From: Candidatus Nanoarchaeia archaeon | GTDB taxonomy: Archaea; Nanobdellota; Nanobdellia; Woesearchaeales; WJIZ01 | Direction: 5' to 3' | Length of the DNA stretch: 64,000 nucleotides | NCBI GenBank assembly: GCA_028279765.1 | Contig: JANQND010000002.1 | Coordinates: 83,913 to 147,912, forward strand | Part shown: positions 16,057 to 25,537 of the stretch, piece after piece | How positions within the stretch are numbered: the first letter of the stretch is position 1 | How the letters are laid out: each line of letters opens with the position of its first letter | Translations under genes and position numbers: made by a program | Notes under the pieces: model-generated | The model's database searches: none | What the model was told of the DNA's origin: nothing | Seen by the model: the letters and a program-made list of their open reading frames with translations, nothing else

Positions 16057-18075
16057 ATGGACATACAGGAGCAAATAAACAAATTCGTTGAAATCATCGA
16101 AGAGCAGTATAAGAAGGAATTAATTGAGAATATAAAAAATGACAATAGGTTTCTTCCTATAAGCTATTCAGAACTCATCAGGTTAGAGCCGGAACTTGCC
16201 CAGGCCCTTCTGGAACAGCCGGAAGAAATCATTAAAGCAGCGGAAATTGCCGTTGAGCAATTCGACACCCTCGGAGATGTCAAAAATTTCAAAGCACGGT
16301 TCTATAACCTCCCCCAGAGCCAGAAAGTAATGATCAGAAATATCAGAAGCAGAAATATTAATAAGTTTCTTCTCATTGAAGGTGCGGTTCGGCAGAAATC
16401 AGATGTGCGTCCGCAGGTAACTTCTGCAAAATTCGAGTGCCCAAGCTGTGGCAATATCATCAATGTTCTTCAGTTAGAATCAAAATTCAGAGAGCCTACA
16501 AAATGTGGGTGCGGAAGAAAAGGAAGGTTCAGGCTACTGGACAAAGAGATGGTGGACGCTCAAGGGATTGTTCTGGAAGAAGCCACTGATGACCTGGAAG
16601 GAGGAGAGCAGCCTAAGCGGATTAATATTCTGCTAAAAAACGATCTGGTCTCCCCGCTTTCAGAAAAAAAGACAAACCCTGGAAGCAAGATCAGGATTTG
16701 CGGCATCCTCAAAGAAGTACCCATTCTTGCAAAAGACGGGGGAAAACTGACACGATTCGATTTAATGATCGAGGTAAATTCTGTTGAGAGTATTGAAGAA
16801 GACTTTTCATCACTTGAAATCTCACCAGAAGAAGAAGAAGAAATACTCAAATTAGGGAATGATCCAAAGTTATTCGAAAAACTCTCGCACTCCATTGTTC
16901 CTTCTATATACGGACATGATCGGATCAAGGAAGCGGTAATGATCCTGATGATGGGAGGAGTGAGAAAAGTAAGGGATGATGGGTCGATTTCCAGAGGAGA
17001 TATTCATATCCTGTTAATCGGTGATCCCGGGGCAGGCAAGTCGCAAATACTCAAGCGAATTTCGAAGATCGCCCCCAAAGGAAGGTTTGTCTCCGGCAAG
17101 GGAGCATCCGGTGCCGGACTTACTGCCGCAGTAGTAAAGGATGAGTTCATGTCTGGCTGGTCGCTGGAGGCAGGAGCGCTGGTCCTTGGAAACAAAGGAA
17201 TATGCTGTATTGATGAGTTAGACAAAATGAGCAGTGATGATCGTGATGCAATGCACGAAGCACTGGAAGGGCAGACAGTTACCATAAGCAAAGCAAATAT
17301 TCAGGCAACCCTGCGCTCAGAGACGACTGTTCTTGCCGCAGCAAATCCAAAATTCGGAAGATTTGATCCCTACGAAATTATTCCAAAGCAAATCGAGCTG
17401 CCCTCTACCTTGGTCAACCGATTTGATCTCATTTTTCCGGTACGGGACCTGCCAAGCAAAGAAAAAGATGAAAAGATTGCAGGGTTTATGCTTAACCTTC
17501 ATCAAAGCCCGGACTTTGTCGATCCTGAACTGGATTCAAAATTGCTGCGAAAATATTTTGCGTACGCAAGACAGAAAGTCTTCCCTCAGCTCAGTGACGG
17601 GGCAATTGACGAGATAAAAAAATACTATCTCAAGATGAGATCTTCCGGCTCAGAAGAAGGAGATCTGAGCGCAATTCCTATCTCTGCAAGGCAGCTTGAA
17701 GCACTGATTCGGATGGCAGAGGCGCATGCGCGCCTAAGACTAAGCAAGGAAGTCACAAAGGCAGATGCAAAAAAAGCAATTGATCTGATGCATCATTGCC
17801 TCAGTCAGGTCGGTCTTGACCCTGAGACTGGGAAAATAGATATTGACAGGATTTCTACTGGTATTCCTGCATCAGAGAGGAGCCATATCTCGACCATTAA
17901 GGAAGTCATAAGCGAGTTAGAAAAAAAACTGGGGAAAACGATCCCTCTTGATGATATTGTCGAAGTGGCTAAAGAAAAGGGAATCGAAGAAGATGCGATT
18001 GATGAGACTATCCAAAAGTTAAAGCGTGCAGGAGATATATTCGAGCCAAGAAGAGGGTTTATTTCAAGAATCTAA
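16057..18075 (+). CDS. mcm: Replicative helicase MCM
   Basis: The ring helicase that unwinds DNA at the fork. Of 672 residues, the N-terminal part has a zinc site C128, C131, C150, C152 and an OB domain. The AAA module has Walker A GDPGAGKS (322-329), Walker B CCIDELDK (383-390), sensor AAANPKFGRF, and arginine finger NRFD near 454-457. The C-terminal winged helix (about 605-672) ends FEPRRGFISRI. No intein interrupts the active site. An OB-fold gene follows 14 nt downstream in the same operon. TBP is upstream and co-directional with a 57-nt gap. Confidence 0.97.
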   Translation: MDIQEQINKFVEIIEEQYKKELIENIKNDNRFLPISYSELIRLEPELAQALLEQPEEIIKAAEIAVEQFDTLGDVKNFKARFYNLPQSQKVMIRNIRSRNINKFLLIEGAVRQKSDVRPQVTSAKFECPSCGNIINVLQLESKFREPTKCGCGRKGRFRLLDKEMVDAQGIVLEEATDDLEGGEQPKRINILLKNDLVSPLSEKKTNPGSKIRICGILKEVPILAKDGGKLTRFDLMIEVNSVESIEEDFSSLEISPEEEEEILKLGNDPKLFEKLSHSIVPSIYGHDRIKEAVMILMMGGVRKVRDDGSISRGDIHILLIGDPGAGKSQILKRISKIAPKGRFVSGKGASGAGLTAAVVKDEFMSGWSLEAGALVLGNKGICCIDELDKMSSDDRDAMHEALEGQTVTISKANIQATLRSETTVLAAANPKFGRFDPYEIIPKQIELPSTLVNRFDLIFPVRDLPSKEKDEKIAGFMLNLHQSPDFVDPELDSKLLRKYFAYARQKVFPQLSDGAIDEIKKYYLKMRSSGSEEGDLSAIPISARQLEALIRMAEAHARLRLSKEVTKADAKKAIDLMHHCLSQVGLDPETGKIDIDRISTGIPASERSHISTIKEVISELEKKLGKTIPLDDIVEVAKEKGIEEDAIDETIQKLKRAGDIFEPRRGFISRI

Positions 18076-18089
18076 TAAAACAATAGAAA

Positions 18090-18746
18090 ATGAGTGAGCA
18101 GAAAAGTACAGCAAGAGAGCGATCAACTGCATACCGCATCCCTATTCAGACAATACTGCAGGGCGAGTTCGTAAAAAGTGAGGAAGAATTTTCTCCAAGT
18201 TATATTTCTATTCAGGGAAAAAAGATATCTCGGGTCAACGTCGTTGGCATAATCGTTTCCAAAGAATCCTCCTCTTCTCTGCTCATTATTGATGATGGCT
18301 CTGATAAGATAGAAGTTCGTGGATTTGAACAACTGGATTTATCAACAGTGCAAATCGGCGACTTAGTAGTAGTTATTGGAAGAATAAGGGAATATAATGG
18401 ACAGCGATACCTTATGCCCGAAATTATCACAAAAACATCAAGAGAATGGATGGTGCTGCGAAAAAAAGAACTGGAGGTTCTCGGGCAGGGGCCGCTGATT
18501 GAGCAGGAGTCTCAAGTTGAAGTAGAAGAAATCATGGACAGTTCTGTTGAACAAAGCGATAATGATAGTAATAAGTACGAGCAGGTATTGGGGGTAATTC
18601 GTAGTATGGATAAGGGAGGTGGAGTCGGCATCGAAGTTATTACGGATACGATAAAGGACAATAATACAGAGGAAGTCATTGAGCATATGCTCAAAGAAGG
18701 GGAATTGTTCGAAAACAGGCCTGGCAGATTAAAAATTCTCGAATAG
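18090..18746 (+). CDS. OB-fold DNA-binding protein, RPA-like small subunit
   Basis: A 218-residue protein with an N-terminal OB fold (about residues 15-115: RVNVVGIIVSKESS, LLIIDDGSDKIEVRGF, IGDLVVVIGRIREYNGQRYL), an acidic linker, and a small C-terminal domain (about 150-218) that looks like a winged helix (GVGIEVITDTI, VIEHMLKEGELFENRPGRLKIL). That order is the plan of RPA32. The gene lies 14 nt after mcm, so it likely acts at the replication fork binding single-stranded DNA or recruiting partners. The larger RPA is encoded at 51999-53009. Confidence 0.78.
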   Translation: MSEQKSTARERSTAYRIPIQTILQGEFVKSEEEFSPSYISIQGKKISRVNVVGIIVSKESSSSLLIIDDGSDKIEVRGFEQLDLSTVQIGDLVVVIGRIREYNGQRYLMPEIITKTSREWMVLRKKELEVLGQGPLIEQESQVEVEEIMDSSVEQSDNDSNKYEQVLGVIRSMDKGGGVGIEVITDTIKDNNTEEVIEHMLKEGELFENRPGRLKILE

Positions 18747-18748
18747 TA

Positions 18749-19609
18749 CTAAAATAAGACTGGGGTAAGATAAACTTCAAAAATTGCCGCAGCAATGAGA
18801 AGTCCAAATCCGATAAGCAAAAGTTCTCCAACATCTAGAAGTATTTGTGATGCTTTTTCTGTTGAAAAATGATTCTTGATAATAGCAACGGAAATAATTC
18901 CTCCTGCAATACCTCCGTAAAAGTAAGCGAGTATTTCAGGGATTCCATGCAGAAAGTAGCGAAGAAGGCCTACGGAAACCACAGAAAGGTACCCTGTCAC
19001 CTTGGATATTCCCACAAGTTCTGCAGCAGTAGCAAGATTAGAGCGAATATAATTGCCAATAGCAGCAGAGATTACACTTGCATTCCAGGTAAGAATGAAT
19101 ATTGCGCCCACCCCATAGATAAAGGCAAAAATAACGCAGAAGATCATTACTTTTACATTATTGAAAAGTATTTTGAATAAGATATCGGTACTGGTTGCAA
19201 ATCCTGTTGCAGCTCCGCTTACTCTATTATTAATTTGAGCAATCGTAGTGATTTGCTGTTCAAATAAATGCCCGGTTGTTTGCGCAGGAAGAACAGCATA
19301 CCAGAATACGCCGGATACAGTAACGCCAAGAAACAAGAGAATAAGAAAAAATATCGCTTTGTTATGTTCTCCCAGTATTTTTTTCTCTGAGTCTAGTTCA
19401 ATATCTTTCTTTTCCTCCATCCTCATAGTATTATAAGCAAAAGGGGTTGCAGCAAGAACCGTAAAGAAAACCGCAACAAAACTTGCCTGCTTCTCAAAAA
19501 TCCATAGTGCAAGAAAAACAGCGACACTGTGGTAAAGAATCCCTATGAAAAACATTGACCAAGGGTTCTCTTGAGCTTTGTTAGGGTAAAGCAGCGATTC
19601 CAGGACCAT
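18749..19609 (-). CDS. SpoIIM-like membrane protein (DUF95)
   Basis: A 286-residue multi-pass membrane protein with about six to seven hydrophobic segments, related to stage II sporulation protein M. In archaea such proteins have no link to sporulation and their function is unknown. Visible family features include the FKILFNNVKVMIFCVI stretch, AIFILTWNASVI and the LHGIPEILAYFYGGIAGG stretch near the C-terminal third. It converges on the MCM operon with only 2 nt between stops. Its start shares a gap with the divergent aIF2-beta gene. Confidence 0.82.
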   Translation of the reverse strand: MVLESLLYPNKAQENPWSMFFIGILYHSVAVFLALWIFEKQASFVAVFFTVLAATPFAYNTMRMEEKKDIELDSEKKILGEHNKAIFFLILLFLGVTVSGVFWYAVLPAQTTGHLFEQQITTIAQINNRVSGAATGFATSTDILFKILFNNVKVMIFCVIFAFIYGVGAIFILTWNASVISAAIGNYIRSNLATAAELVGISKVTGYLSVVSVGLLRYFLHGIPEILAYFYGGIAGGIISVAIIKNHFSTEKASQILLDVGELLLIGFGLLIAAAIFEVYLTPVLF

Positions 19610-19684
19610 GGTCTTCCTGTTGCCGGGCAGTATTTAAAATTTGTTAATGATTGCTCCAAATAAGAGGAGCATATTTCCAAAGAT

Positions 19685-19697
19685 ACTTTTATAAAGG
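19685..19697 (+). promoter_or_regulatory. TATA box of the aIF2-beta operon
   Basis: ATACTTTTATAAA lies about 22-34 nt before the start codon at 19718, with no ribosome site, indicating a leaderless transcript. A hairpin-capable GCTCC/GGAGC pair lies 25-40 nt further upstream. Confidence 0.5.
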
Positions 19698-19717
19698 CTC
19701 CTCTATTCCTGAAAAAG

Positions 19718-20125
19718 ATGGATTACAAGGAACTCCTAAAAAAAGCACATGAAAATTTACCTGAAGCAGCGTTTGAAAGACAAAGATTTGAGATTCCGAA
19801 AGTAAAGGGGCATCTGCAGGGAAATATGACTGTAGTGAGCAATTTCAAGCAAATTGCACTGACACTCAGAAGGCCTCCTGAGCACTTGTTAAAATACATT
19901 CTCAAAGAGCTGGCTGCGCCAGGGGACTTAAAGCCAAAAGGGTTGCTAATAGGGACAAAGGTCTCTGCTTCTAAAATTAATGAAAAGATCAAGCAGTATA
20001 GTAATGAGTATGTGCTTTGTCAGGAATGCGGAAAGCCGGATACCAAGATCGAAAAAGAAGGGCAGTTCGCATATCTAAAATGCGCTGCGTGTGGTGCGCG
20101 CCATTCTATAAAGTCAAAGATATAA
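19718..20125 (+). CDS. Translation initiation factor aIF2, beta subunit
   Basis: Part of the heterotrimer that delivers initiator Met-tRNA to the small ribosomal subunit. The 135 residues show the conserved core (NFKQIALTLRRPPEHLLKYILKEL) and a C-terminal zinc ribbon with C101, C104, C122 and C125. The length matches archaeal orthologues. The DUF424 gene follows after one base, a pairing seen in other archaea. The alpha and gamma subunits are not in this window. Confidence 0.96.
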   Translation: MDYKELLKKAHENLPEAAFERQRFEIPKVKGHLQGNMTVVSNFKQIALTLRRPPEHLLKYILKELAAPGDLKPKGLLIGTKVSASKINEKIKQYSNEYVLCQECGKPDTKIEKEGQFAYLKCAACGARHSIKSKI

Positions 20126-20126
20126 A

Positions 20127-20426
20127 ATGATCCTCAAAGAGCACCGGGCTGACAGAAAACGTGTTCTCGCCATTTGTGACAATAGCCTGGTTGGAAAGAA
20201 AATTGAAGAGGGAAAAAAGCAGTTGGACCTCTCCTCTGATTTTTATAAGGGGGAAGAACAATCTGAAGAGAAAATCAGACAAGAAATCAAAAAGGCATAT
20301 CTCATCAATGCAGTAGGAGAAGAGACACTCTCTTTTCTTTCGTCGCTTAATCTGATTAATAAAGAAGATGCACGTATTGTAGGGGGAGTGCCCCATATTC
20401 AGGTAATTGTCGGAAACGAAAATTAG
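20127..20426 (+). CDS. DUF424-like small protein
   Basis: A 99-residue soluble protein of unknown function. It opens with a strand-rich segment KRVLAICDNSLVGKKIEEGK, has a charged middle and ends with VGGVPHIQVIVG. The N- and C-terminal strands and the adjacency to aIF2-beta match the archaeal DUF424 family. The position suggests a role in translation, which is inference. Its 3' end overlaps the convergent DP2 gene by 4 nt. Confidence 0.72.
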   Translation: MILKEHRADRKRVLAICDNSLVGKKIEEGKKQLDLSSDFYKGEEQSEEKIRQEIKKAYLINAVGEETLSFLSSLNLINKEDARIVGGVPHIQVIVGNEN

Positions 20427-23400
20427 CCAAACCACCTATTCAGTGCTTCTTGCTTTTCTTTATCTTTTCCAAAATACCCTTCAATTCTTCGTTTAGTAAG
20501 TTCAAGAGATTGTTTGAGATAGGCAGGAACATCATAGTGCTGTGCCAGGCTCAAGGCTGGTTCCAGATATTTAATAATGGATCCTTCTGAAATAGTGAAG
20601 AGTATTTTTCCTCCGCAGGAAGAGCACTTGCCAATAAGCGGAGGACGGCGAAACTTCGTGTTGCACTCAACACACCGAAACTGCTGCTGGGAAAACTTGC
20701 GCAGGTTACCCTTAATATCCCTGATAAAATGTTTTTCAATCACTATCCTGGATACGCCGGATTCCTCGACAGCACGAATCTTTACTGCAAGGTTCATTTG
20801 GCCGTGTACTTTTTCCTGCATTGACGGAAGGAGCTTATAAGATGAGCAGCGAACTCCTTTATTAATATCGGAAGTATCATGGGTAAAGTGCATCCCCTCA
20901 TACTGCTTCTCTGTGTTCAGTCTCTTTCCTATTTGGTCTATTTCGATCTCCCAGGGTGGCTTATATTGGAGTGCAGCCTCGTAAAATTCTAGTGGGTAGG
21001 AAGAGCATACATCGACATCAAAAGCCATATCGTCGACCTCTGAAGGGGTAAGCTGTGAAGTGAGGACAAGCGGTGCATCCTGTGTCGCTCCCCTGGTATT
21101 AGGAAGATATTTTCGTGAAAAATTGAGCAGCGCATCAAGAAGAAGTGTTACGCATGCCTCATCTCCATCACAATCCCTTCGGGTTGCCGCATGAAATACA
21201 GGATGGGCATAGAATCCCTGCGTCTGGGAAAACCCTACGATGCGGGCAACTATTCCTGCAGAAGTATGGGGCGCAAGCGCTACTACCAACTGCCCGACCA
21301 GTCCTTCTTTAGAGGAGCAATGATAAAAGGAGTCCGTGCGATAGTGAAGGGAAAGTAGGTCGTCAACATATTGGGTAACGCGCTGCAAAACCTCATCAGC
21401 CCCCTCTTCCGGAGATTCATTGCAGGAAGGAAGAATAATGTCCTGGGGAAATAATTCAACAACCTGATCCTCAGATACGAGGTCGTTTCCGAAAATATCC
21501 TGTTGATAGCCTAGCCTGCGCAGGGATTCAGGGGAGGTTCCAATTTCCTTAGGTCTGAAATGAGTAATCGCTAGCTGTGTCATGTCATATCGGGTTGTTC
21601 CGTCTTTATTTACCGGCACGCTATGCTTTGCTCTTAAAATTCCTTTCGCAAGGTGTTCAAGAGTGTGGTCTTTATTTGAAGTGCCTCGCACTCCTTTGAT
21701 TAGATCCGGGCAGTCTTCAATTCCTAGCCTTTGCAGAGTATGGTCAAACAAATCATTGATTGCGATGCTCCGGTTGGAGTACGGAAAATTCTTACCATGC
21801 TTGGGGCATTTCTCCTTTTCCATTTTTCCGCATGCTTTGCAGGAATACAGTTTGGTTGTACTGCTGCCGCATCGCTCGCATACGCCAAATAGAGTTTCGT
21901 TACCACAACTGCACCGGTAAAGCGGAAAATCAGAAGTGACCTTCCCTTTTTCTAATGCAGACTGAAAAGAGCGAAGCCTCCCTCCTTCTTCTCCAACAGG
22001 AAACAGGCAATGGGGTTGACCGTCCATCTTCCTAACCTTTGCTTTCTCTGGTCTCCCCATCCTGGCCCCAATAAAAGTACCGGATCGGTCTCTAAGGGGA
22101 ATTTTCGTAAAGGTGCTTAGCTGGTTGGTGAGTTGCTCTTCTTGCGGATCCTTCAAAGTCAAAGCAGGCAGCCCTTTATTAAGAAGAAATCGGGAGAGGA
22201 TAAGAGCATCATCCTTAGAAACAATAACATATTCTTTGGACATAGTAGAGTGTATTACTCCTAGTGTCTCAAGTGCTAGCTTTTGATCTTCCTTGTAAGG
22301 AAGGATTAGTTTGACAATGTTGTCTTGCTCTTCGATTTTCCTCGCCGTAGCTACCCAATCAATAAGGGAGCGCAGCTGCTCAGTAGAGAGCTCGTTCCAA
22401 TAGTACGTATACTTTGGGTGCAGGGGAACCTGTAATTGTGTTGTAATTTTCAGTGCTTCATCTGCAGTGATAGAGCTATCCGCTACTTCAGAGAGAATAG
22501 CAGTAAAACGGTCCGAAGAAATGCCGCAATGGTTAGCGATCAATGAAAGGTCCGTTGATTGCAATTTTTTCTCTCCCGCTGCCCGAACCTCCTGAACCCA
22601 CCACTCCTCACAATATCCTGCAGGGACTAAAGGATGAGCACGATTAAAGAAATCTCCATAGTTAAAAAGAATATCTCCCAGATAAATAATACTCTCTACT
22701 TCCAGGTAAATCTTCTTTGCAAGCTCTACCTCATTCACCCGAACAATTTCTCCACTTCTAAGTCGAACCAATGGGCCTTCAATAGTATCACAGGTGGAAA
22801 GAGATGCCGCCTTACCGGGGCGCTCAACTTTTAGTTGTGTTCCGATTGCAATGAATTTATTAAGGATATATGTTGCTGCAGGATGGATGGCTGCCGAAGA
22901 AAGTCCGGTGTTTCTCGCTCTTCCATAGCGCAGGCGAAATCCTCCTGCACGAAGCGGCCAGCCAAGGATAGGCCTTCCTGCTACTAAGTCTTTGAGATAA
23001 GTATAATCCGGCTGAATCTTACCATCGGATTTTTCGTCCGATTTTTTGGCCTTTTTTCGTTTCTGAAGGTCTACGAACTCTTTAAGAAAATTCCATTGCG
23101 TCATAGAAAATTCTTCTCCCCAATCAGAGAGTTGTTTCCAGAGTTTTTGGGATTTTTGACACAGGCATTCTCCCATAACCAGGCAAAATCCGCTGCGGAT
23201 AAGATTTGTTTCTACTCTGTCCAGATCCTTATAATTAGAAACTTCAATTTTTTCTGACGCATCGCCGGATACCTGGATAGGAAGATGCGTTGCCATGAAT
23301 TCTACCTCCTCTTCGCTTGGGAGGTATTGCAGGTTAGTGATACGCTCATGATAATCATAGAGCTCAGCAACAGATCGTTTCACTTCCTTCTCTGTTGCGT

Positions 23401-23953
23401 CATATTCTGCATACCCCATCTGCGATCGCACGTAGTCCGCAACCAAAACAGATACAGCAGCGGCAGTTCCCCCTGCAGATCGGATAGGCCCTGAAAAAAG
23501 CAGGCAAAAATATTCTGTTCCGTCATCTTTGCGCTTTTTCAGTTTTAATTCTACAAATCCTTCTAAAGGAGAAGCTACTACTCCCAGTGTAAGATATGCT
23601 AGCCCTACCCGGATCCCTGTTTCCATAGCAAGAAGCTCATTGTCAAAGGTACAGAATTTCTGCTTCGCTGTCTCTAGCGAGATCGTAAACGCCACTTTCC
23701 AGTGAAGTTTTCCGTATTGCTCCTCCAGCTGTTCAATACGCTTAGAAATTCCTGAGCCTTTTATTTGTGGCTGTGTAACAGAGATAAGGCCCTCTACTCT
23801 CTCTGCCATGTTTTTTGCAAGAGGAATAGGGACTGTTGGCTCGGGATCCAGCCCCTGATCGCGGGCCTTGCCTGCAAGATCATAAAGCTGTTTAACCCCC
23901 TTATCAATATCTGAAAAGTATTTCTCCATCCGCTCGCTCCTGTCGGTACTCAT
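20423..23953 (-). CDS. DNA polymerase D large subunit (DP2)
   Basis: The catalytic subunit of the archaeal replicative polymerase PolD. Of 1176 residues, the catalytic motif DCDGDE lies near residue 926-931 and is followed by LLLDALLNFSRKYLP and DAPLVLT, as in other DP2 proteins. The aspartates needed for metal binding are present, though the motif ends DEAC rather than DEDA. Zinc clusters are visible near residue 680-720 (CGNETLFGVCERCG, CKACG) and near the C-terminus (CVECNTKF, CSSCGG). There is no intein. The start overlaps the DP1 stop by 4 nt, so both subunits are made from one mRNA. Unusually for many DPANN genomes, DP2 is not split. Confidence 0.96.
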   Translation of the reverse strand: MSTDRSERMEKYFSDIDKGVKQLYDLAGKARDQGLDPEPTVPIPLAKNMAERVEGLISVTQPQIKGSGISKRIEQLEEQYGKLHWKVAFTISLETAKQKFCTFDNELLAMETGIRVGLAYLTLGVVASPLEGFVELKLKKRKDDGTEYFCLLFSGPIRSAGGTAAAVSVLVADYVRSQMGYAEYDATEKEVKRSVAELYDYHERITNLQYLPSEEEVEFMATHLPIQVSGDASEKIEVSNYKDLDRVETNLIRSGFCLVMGECLCQKSQKLWKQLSDWGEEFSMTQWNFLKEFVDLQKRKKAKKSDEKSDGKIQPDYTYLKDLVAGRPILGWPLRAGGFRLRYGRARNTGLSSAAIHPAATYILNKFIAIGTQLKVERPGKAASLSTCDTIEGPLVRLRSGEIVRVNEVELAKKIYLEVESIIYLGDILFNYGDFFNRAHPLVPAGYCEEWWVQEVRAAGEKKLQSTDLSLIANHCGISSDRFTAILSEVADSSITADEALKITTQLQVPLHPKYTYYWNELSTEQLRSLIDWVATARKIEEQDNIVKLILPYKEDQKLALETLGVIHSTMSKEYVIVSKDDALILSRFLLNKGLPALTLKDPQEEQLTNQLSTFTKIPLRDRSGTFIGARMGRPEKAKVRKMDGQPHCLFPVGEEGGRLRSFQSALEKGKVTSDFPLYRCSCGNETLFGVCERCGSSTTKLYSCKACGKMEKEKCPKHGKNFPYSNRSIAINDLFDHTLQRLGIEDCPDLIKGVRGTSNKDHTLEHLAKGILRAKHSVPVNKDGTTRYDMTQLAITHFRPKEIGTSPESLRRLGYQQDIFGNDLVSEDQVVELFPQDIILPSCNESPEEGADEVLQRVTQYVDDLLSLHYRTDSFYHCSSKEGLVGQLVVALAPHTSAGIVARIVGFSQTQGFYAHPVFHAATRRDCDGDEACVTLLLDALLNFSRKYLPNTRGATQDAPLVLTSQLTPSEVDDMAFDVDVCSSYPLEFYEAALQYKPPWEIEIDQIGKRLNTEKQYEGMHFTHDTSDINKGVRCSSYKLLPSMQEKVHGQMNLAVKIRAVEESGVSRIVIEKHFIRDIKGNLRKFSQQQFRCVECNTKFRRPPLIGKCSSCGGKILFTISEGSIIKYLEPALSLAQHYDVPAYLKQSLELTKRRIEGYFGKDKEKQEALNRWFG

Positions 23954-25524
23954 TTTCCAAATCGTAGTATTTTAACTTCTCGTGTCGCAAGATTAATCAA
24001 AGGAACCCTGCTAGGTTCGGGGTGGTGTCCCACTTTTTCCTGGAAAGGTGTTGTTTTCTGCCAGCAACTTGCGCAAATAAGAGTAATGTTGCGATAGTTT
24101 GATACGGCAACCTTATGAATATGTCCTGAGAGAAAAAAATCAGGGATAGTGTCAATGACTAAAGGATCCTTATCTTTATACGGCACATAGAGAGTTGAGG
24201 TGTGGGTTGGCGCCAGGTGGCGGCGTTTAAGAAGAAACTTCATAATGAGGTCAGCACGATCATATCCTCCATTATTTCTGATCGAGTCAACATTTGCGAC
24301 GTAGTGATCAAAAGAGTAGCCGTGATAAAGAAGTACTGAATAGCCGGGAAAGGTGTCGCTTTTGTGTATCCTAACCAGAGAAGGGTTCGAAACAATAGTC
24401 GCGTTGGGCAGTGCATAGAGTTCAGGGCAAATATCCTTATAGAAAGGGGGCTGGGGTTCTGCAAGCCGAAGGGCGTCATGATTTCCCGGGCAAATGATAA
24501 GCGAAATATGTTGAGGTATATGTGAGAGAAGTCTTGCGCATTCAGCATATTGCTCATAGGCATCAGCAATAGACAATTCTTTTTCCTGGCCAGGATAGAT
24601 ACCTACCCCATCAATAAGGTCTCCGACAATAAAGATATACTTCACTTTAGCGGCAATTTCTTTTTGCTTATCACTTCCTGTCTTCTGGTTGATCCAATCG
24701 AGAAAACGATTAAAATCATCCGCAAGGAAATCAACAGAGCCTATATGCAAATCAGACAGGCAAAGCGCATATGCCTCTTCTGTTGTTTTTTTAAGCTCGT
24801 TGGATAAGGGAATATCCGGCCAGATAATCGTATTTGCAAAGATAATGTTTTCTCCATTGACTCCGCTCACCCCCAGGACTTCATCAAAAACAATATCCTT
24901 TGAAGCAGAGAACTGTTCTGGTTTGTTCTTGCTGACAAGCACTTTAATTTCTCCAGTATTATCTTCAAGCGTAAGCATAATGTTCCCGTTTTTTGTCACC
25001 GCTTTATCTTTAACGATTCCAATAATGGACACATTCTCTCTCTCTCTTTTAGCCAGAATGCGGGTGATGGGGAGCGCATTTTTAAGGTCTTCTCGTGAAT
25101 AAAGAATTTTTCGCAGCATCTCGAAGCGTGCAGTAAAATATTGTGTAAAATCGTTGACTTCTCTTTTTGTTGCTTCTTCTTCGTATGACGAGAGGACTTG
25201 TACTTCTTTGCTTTCTGAGGGCTCGTCATCCGATGCAAAATGAAGAAGCCGCCGATACATTTCTTCTTTTGCATATTTCTCGCTAAGAACTTTCGCATTT
25301 TCAATTTCTTCCCAGTGGTGTTTTTCTTCTTGGCTGTGTTGAAGCAAAGAGTAAATATCTTGATTTACGTAAAGAAGTTCAGGAATGGCTTTTTCAGCGA
25401 GCAAAGAAAGAGCCAATGGGTTGTCAAAGGATTCTGCTGGCCAGTCTGAAGAAACTAAGTATCCTTTTTGAAGCAGGGTATTGATAGCCTTCTTCCTGTT
25501 GATAAGTGTATTTTCGCTTTCCAT
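23950..25524 (-). CDS. DNA polymerase D small subunit (DP1), proofreading nuclease
   Basis: The 3'-5' exonuclease subunit of PolD. The 524 residues start with a helical region (about 1-130), then an OB fold (SIIGIVKDKAVTKNGNIMLTLED), then a calcineurin-like phosphoesterase with all metal motifs: SDLHIGS, VGDLIDG, PGNHD and SGHIHK. The nuclease therefore looks active. It starts 13 nt after the cdc6 stop and overlaps DP2 by 4 nt, so cdc6-DP1-DP2 is an operon. The same order next to an origin is known in Pyrococcus and other Euryarchaeota. Confidence 0.96.
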   Translation of the reverse strand: MESENTLINRKKAINTLLQKGYLVSSDWPAESFDNPLALSLLAEKAIPELLYVNQDIYSLLQHSQEEKHHWEEIENAKVLSEKYAKEEMYRRLLHFASDDEPSESKEVQVLSSYEEEATKREVNDFTQYFTARFEMLRKILYSREDLKNALPITRILAKRERENVSIIGIVKDKAVTKNGNIMLTLEDNTGEIKVLVSKNKPEQFSASKDIVFDEVLGVSGVNGENIIFANTIIWPDIPLSNELKKTTEEAYALCLSDLHIGSVDFLADDFNRFLDWINQKTGSDKQKEIAAKVKYIFIVGDLIDGVGIYPGQEKELSIADAYEQYAECARLLSHIPQHISLIICPGNHDALRLAEPQPPFYKDICPELYALPNATIVSNPSLVRIHKSDTFPGYSVLLYHGYSFDHYVANVDSIRNNGGYDRADLIMKFLLKRRHLAPTHTSTLYVPYKDKDPLVIDTIPDFFLSGHIHKVAVSNYRNITLICASCWQKTTPFQEKVGHHPEPSRVPLINLATREVKILRFGK

Positions 25525-25537
25525 TCTTGTATCTGTT

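Noticed and set aside
20423..23953. An intein in DP2, common at this site in other archaea
   Set aside because: The catalytic DCDGDE region is continuous and the protein has normal length.
24240..24569. A 109-codon minus-strand frame inside DP1
   Set aside because: It lies fully within the DP1 coding frame and lacks any protein features.
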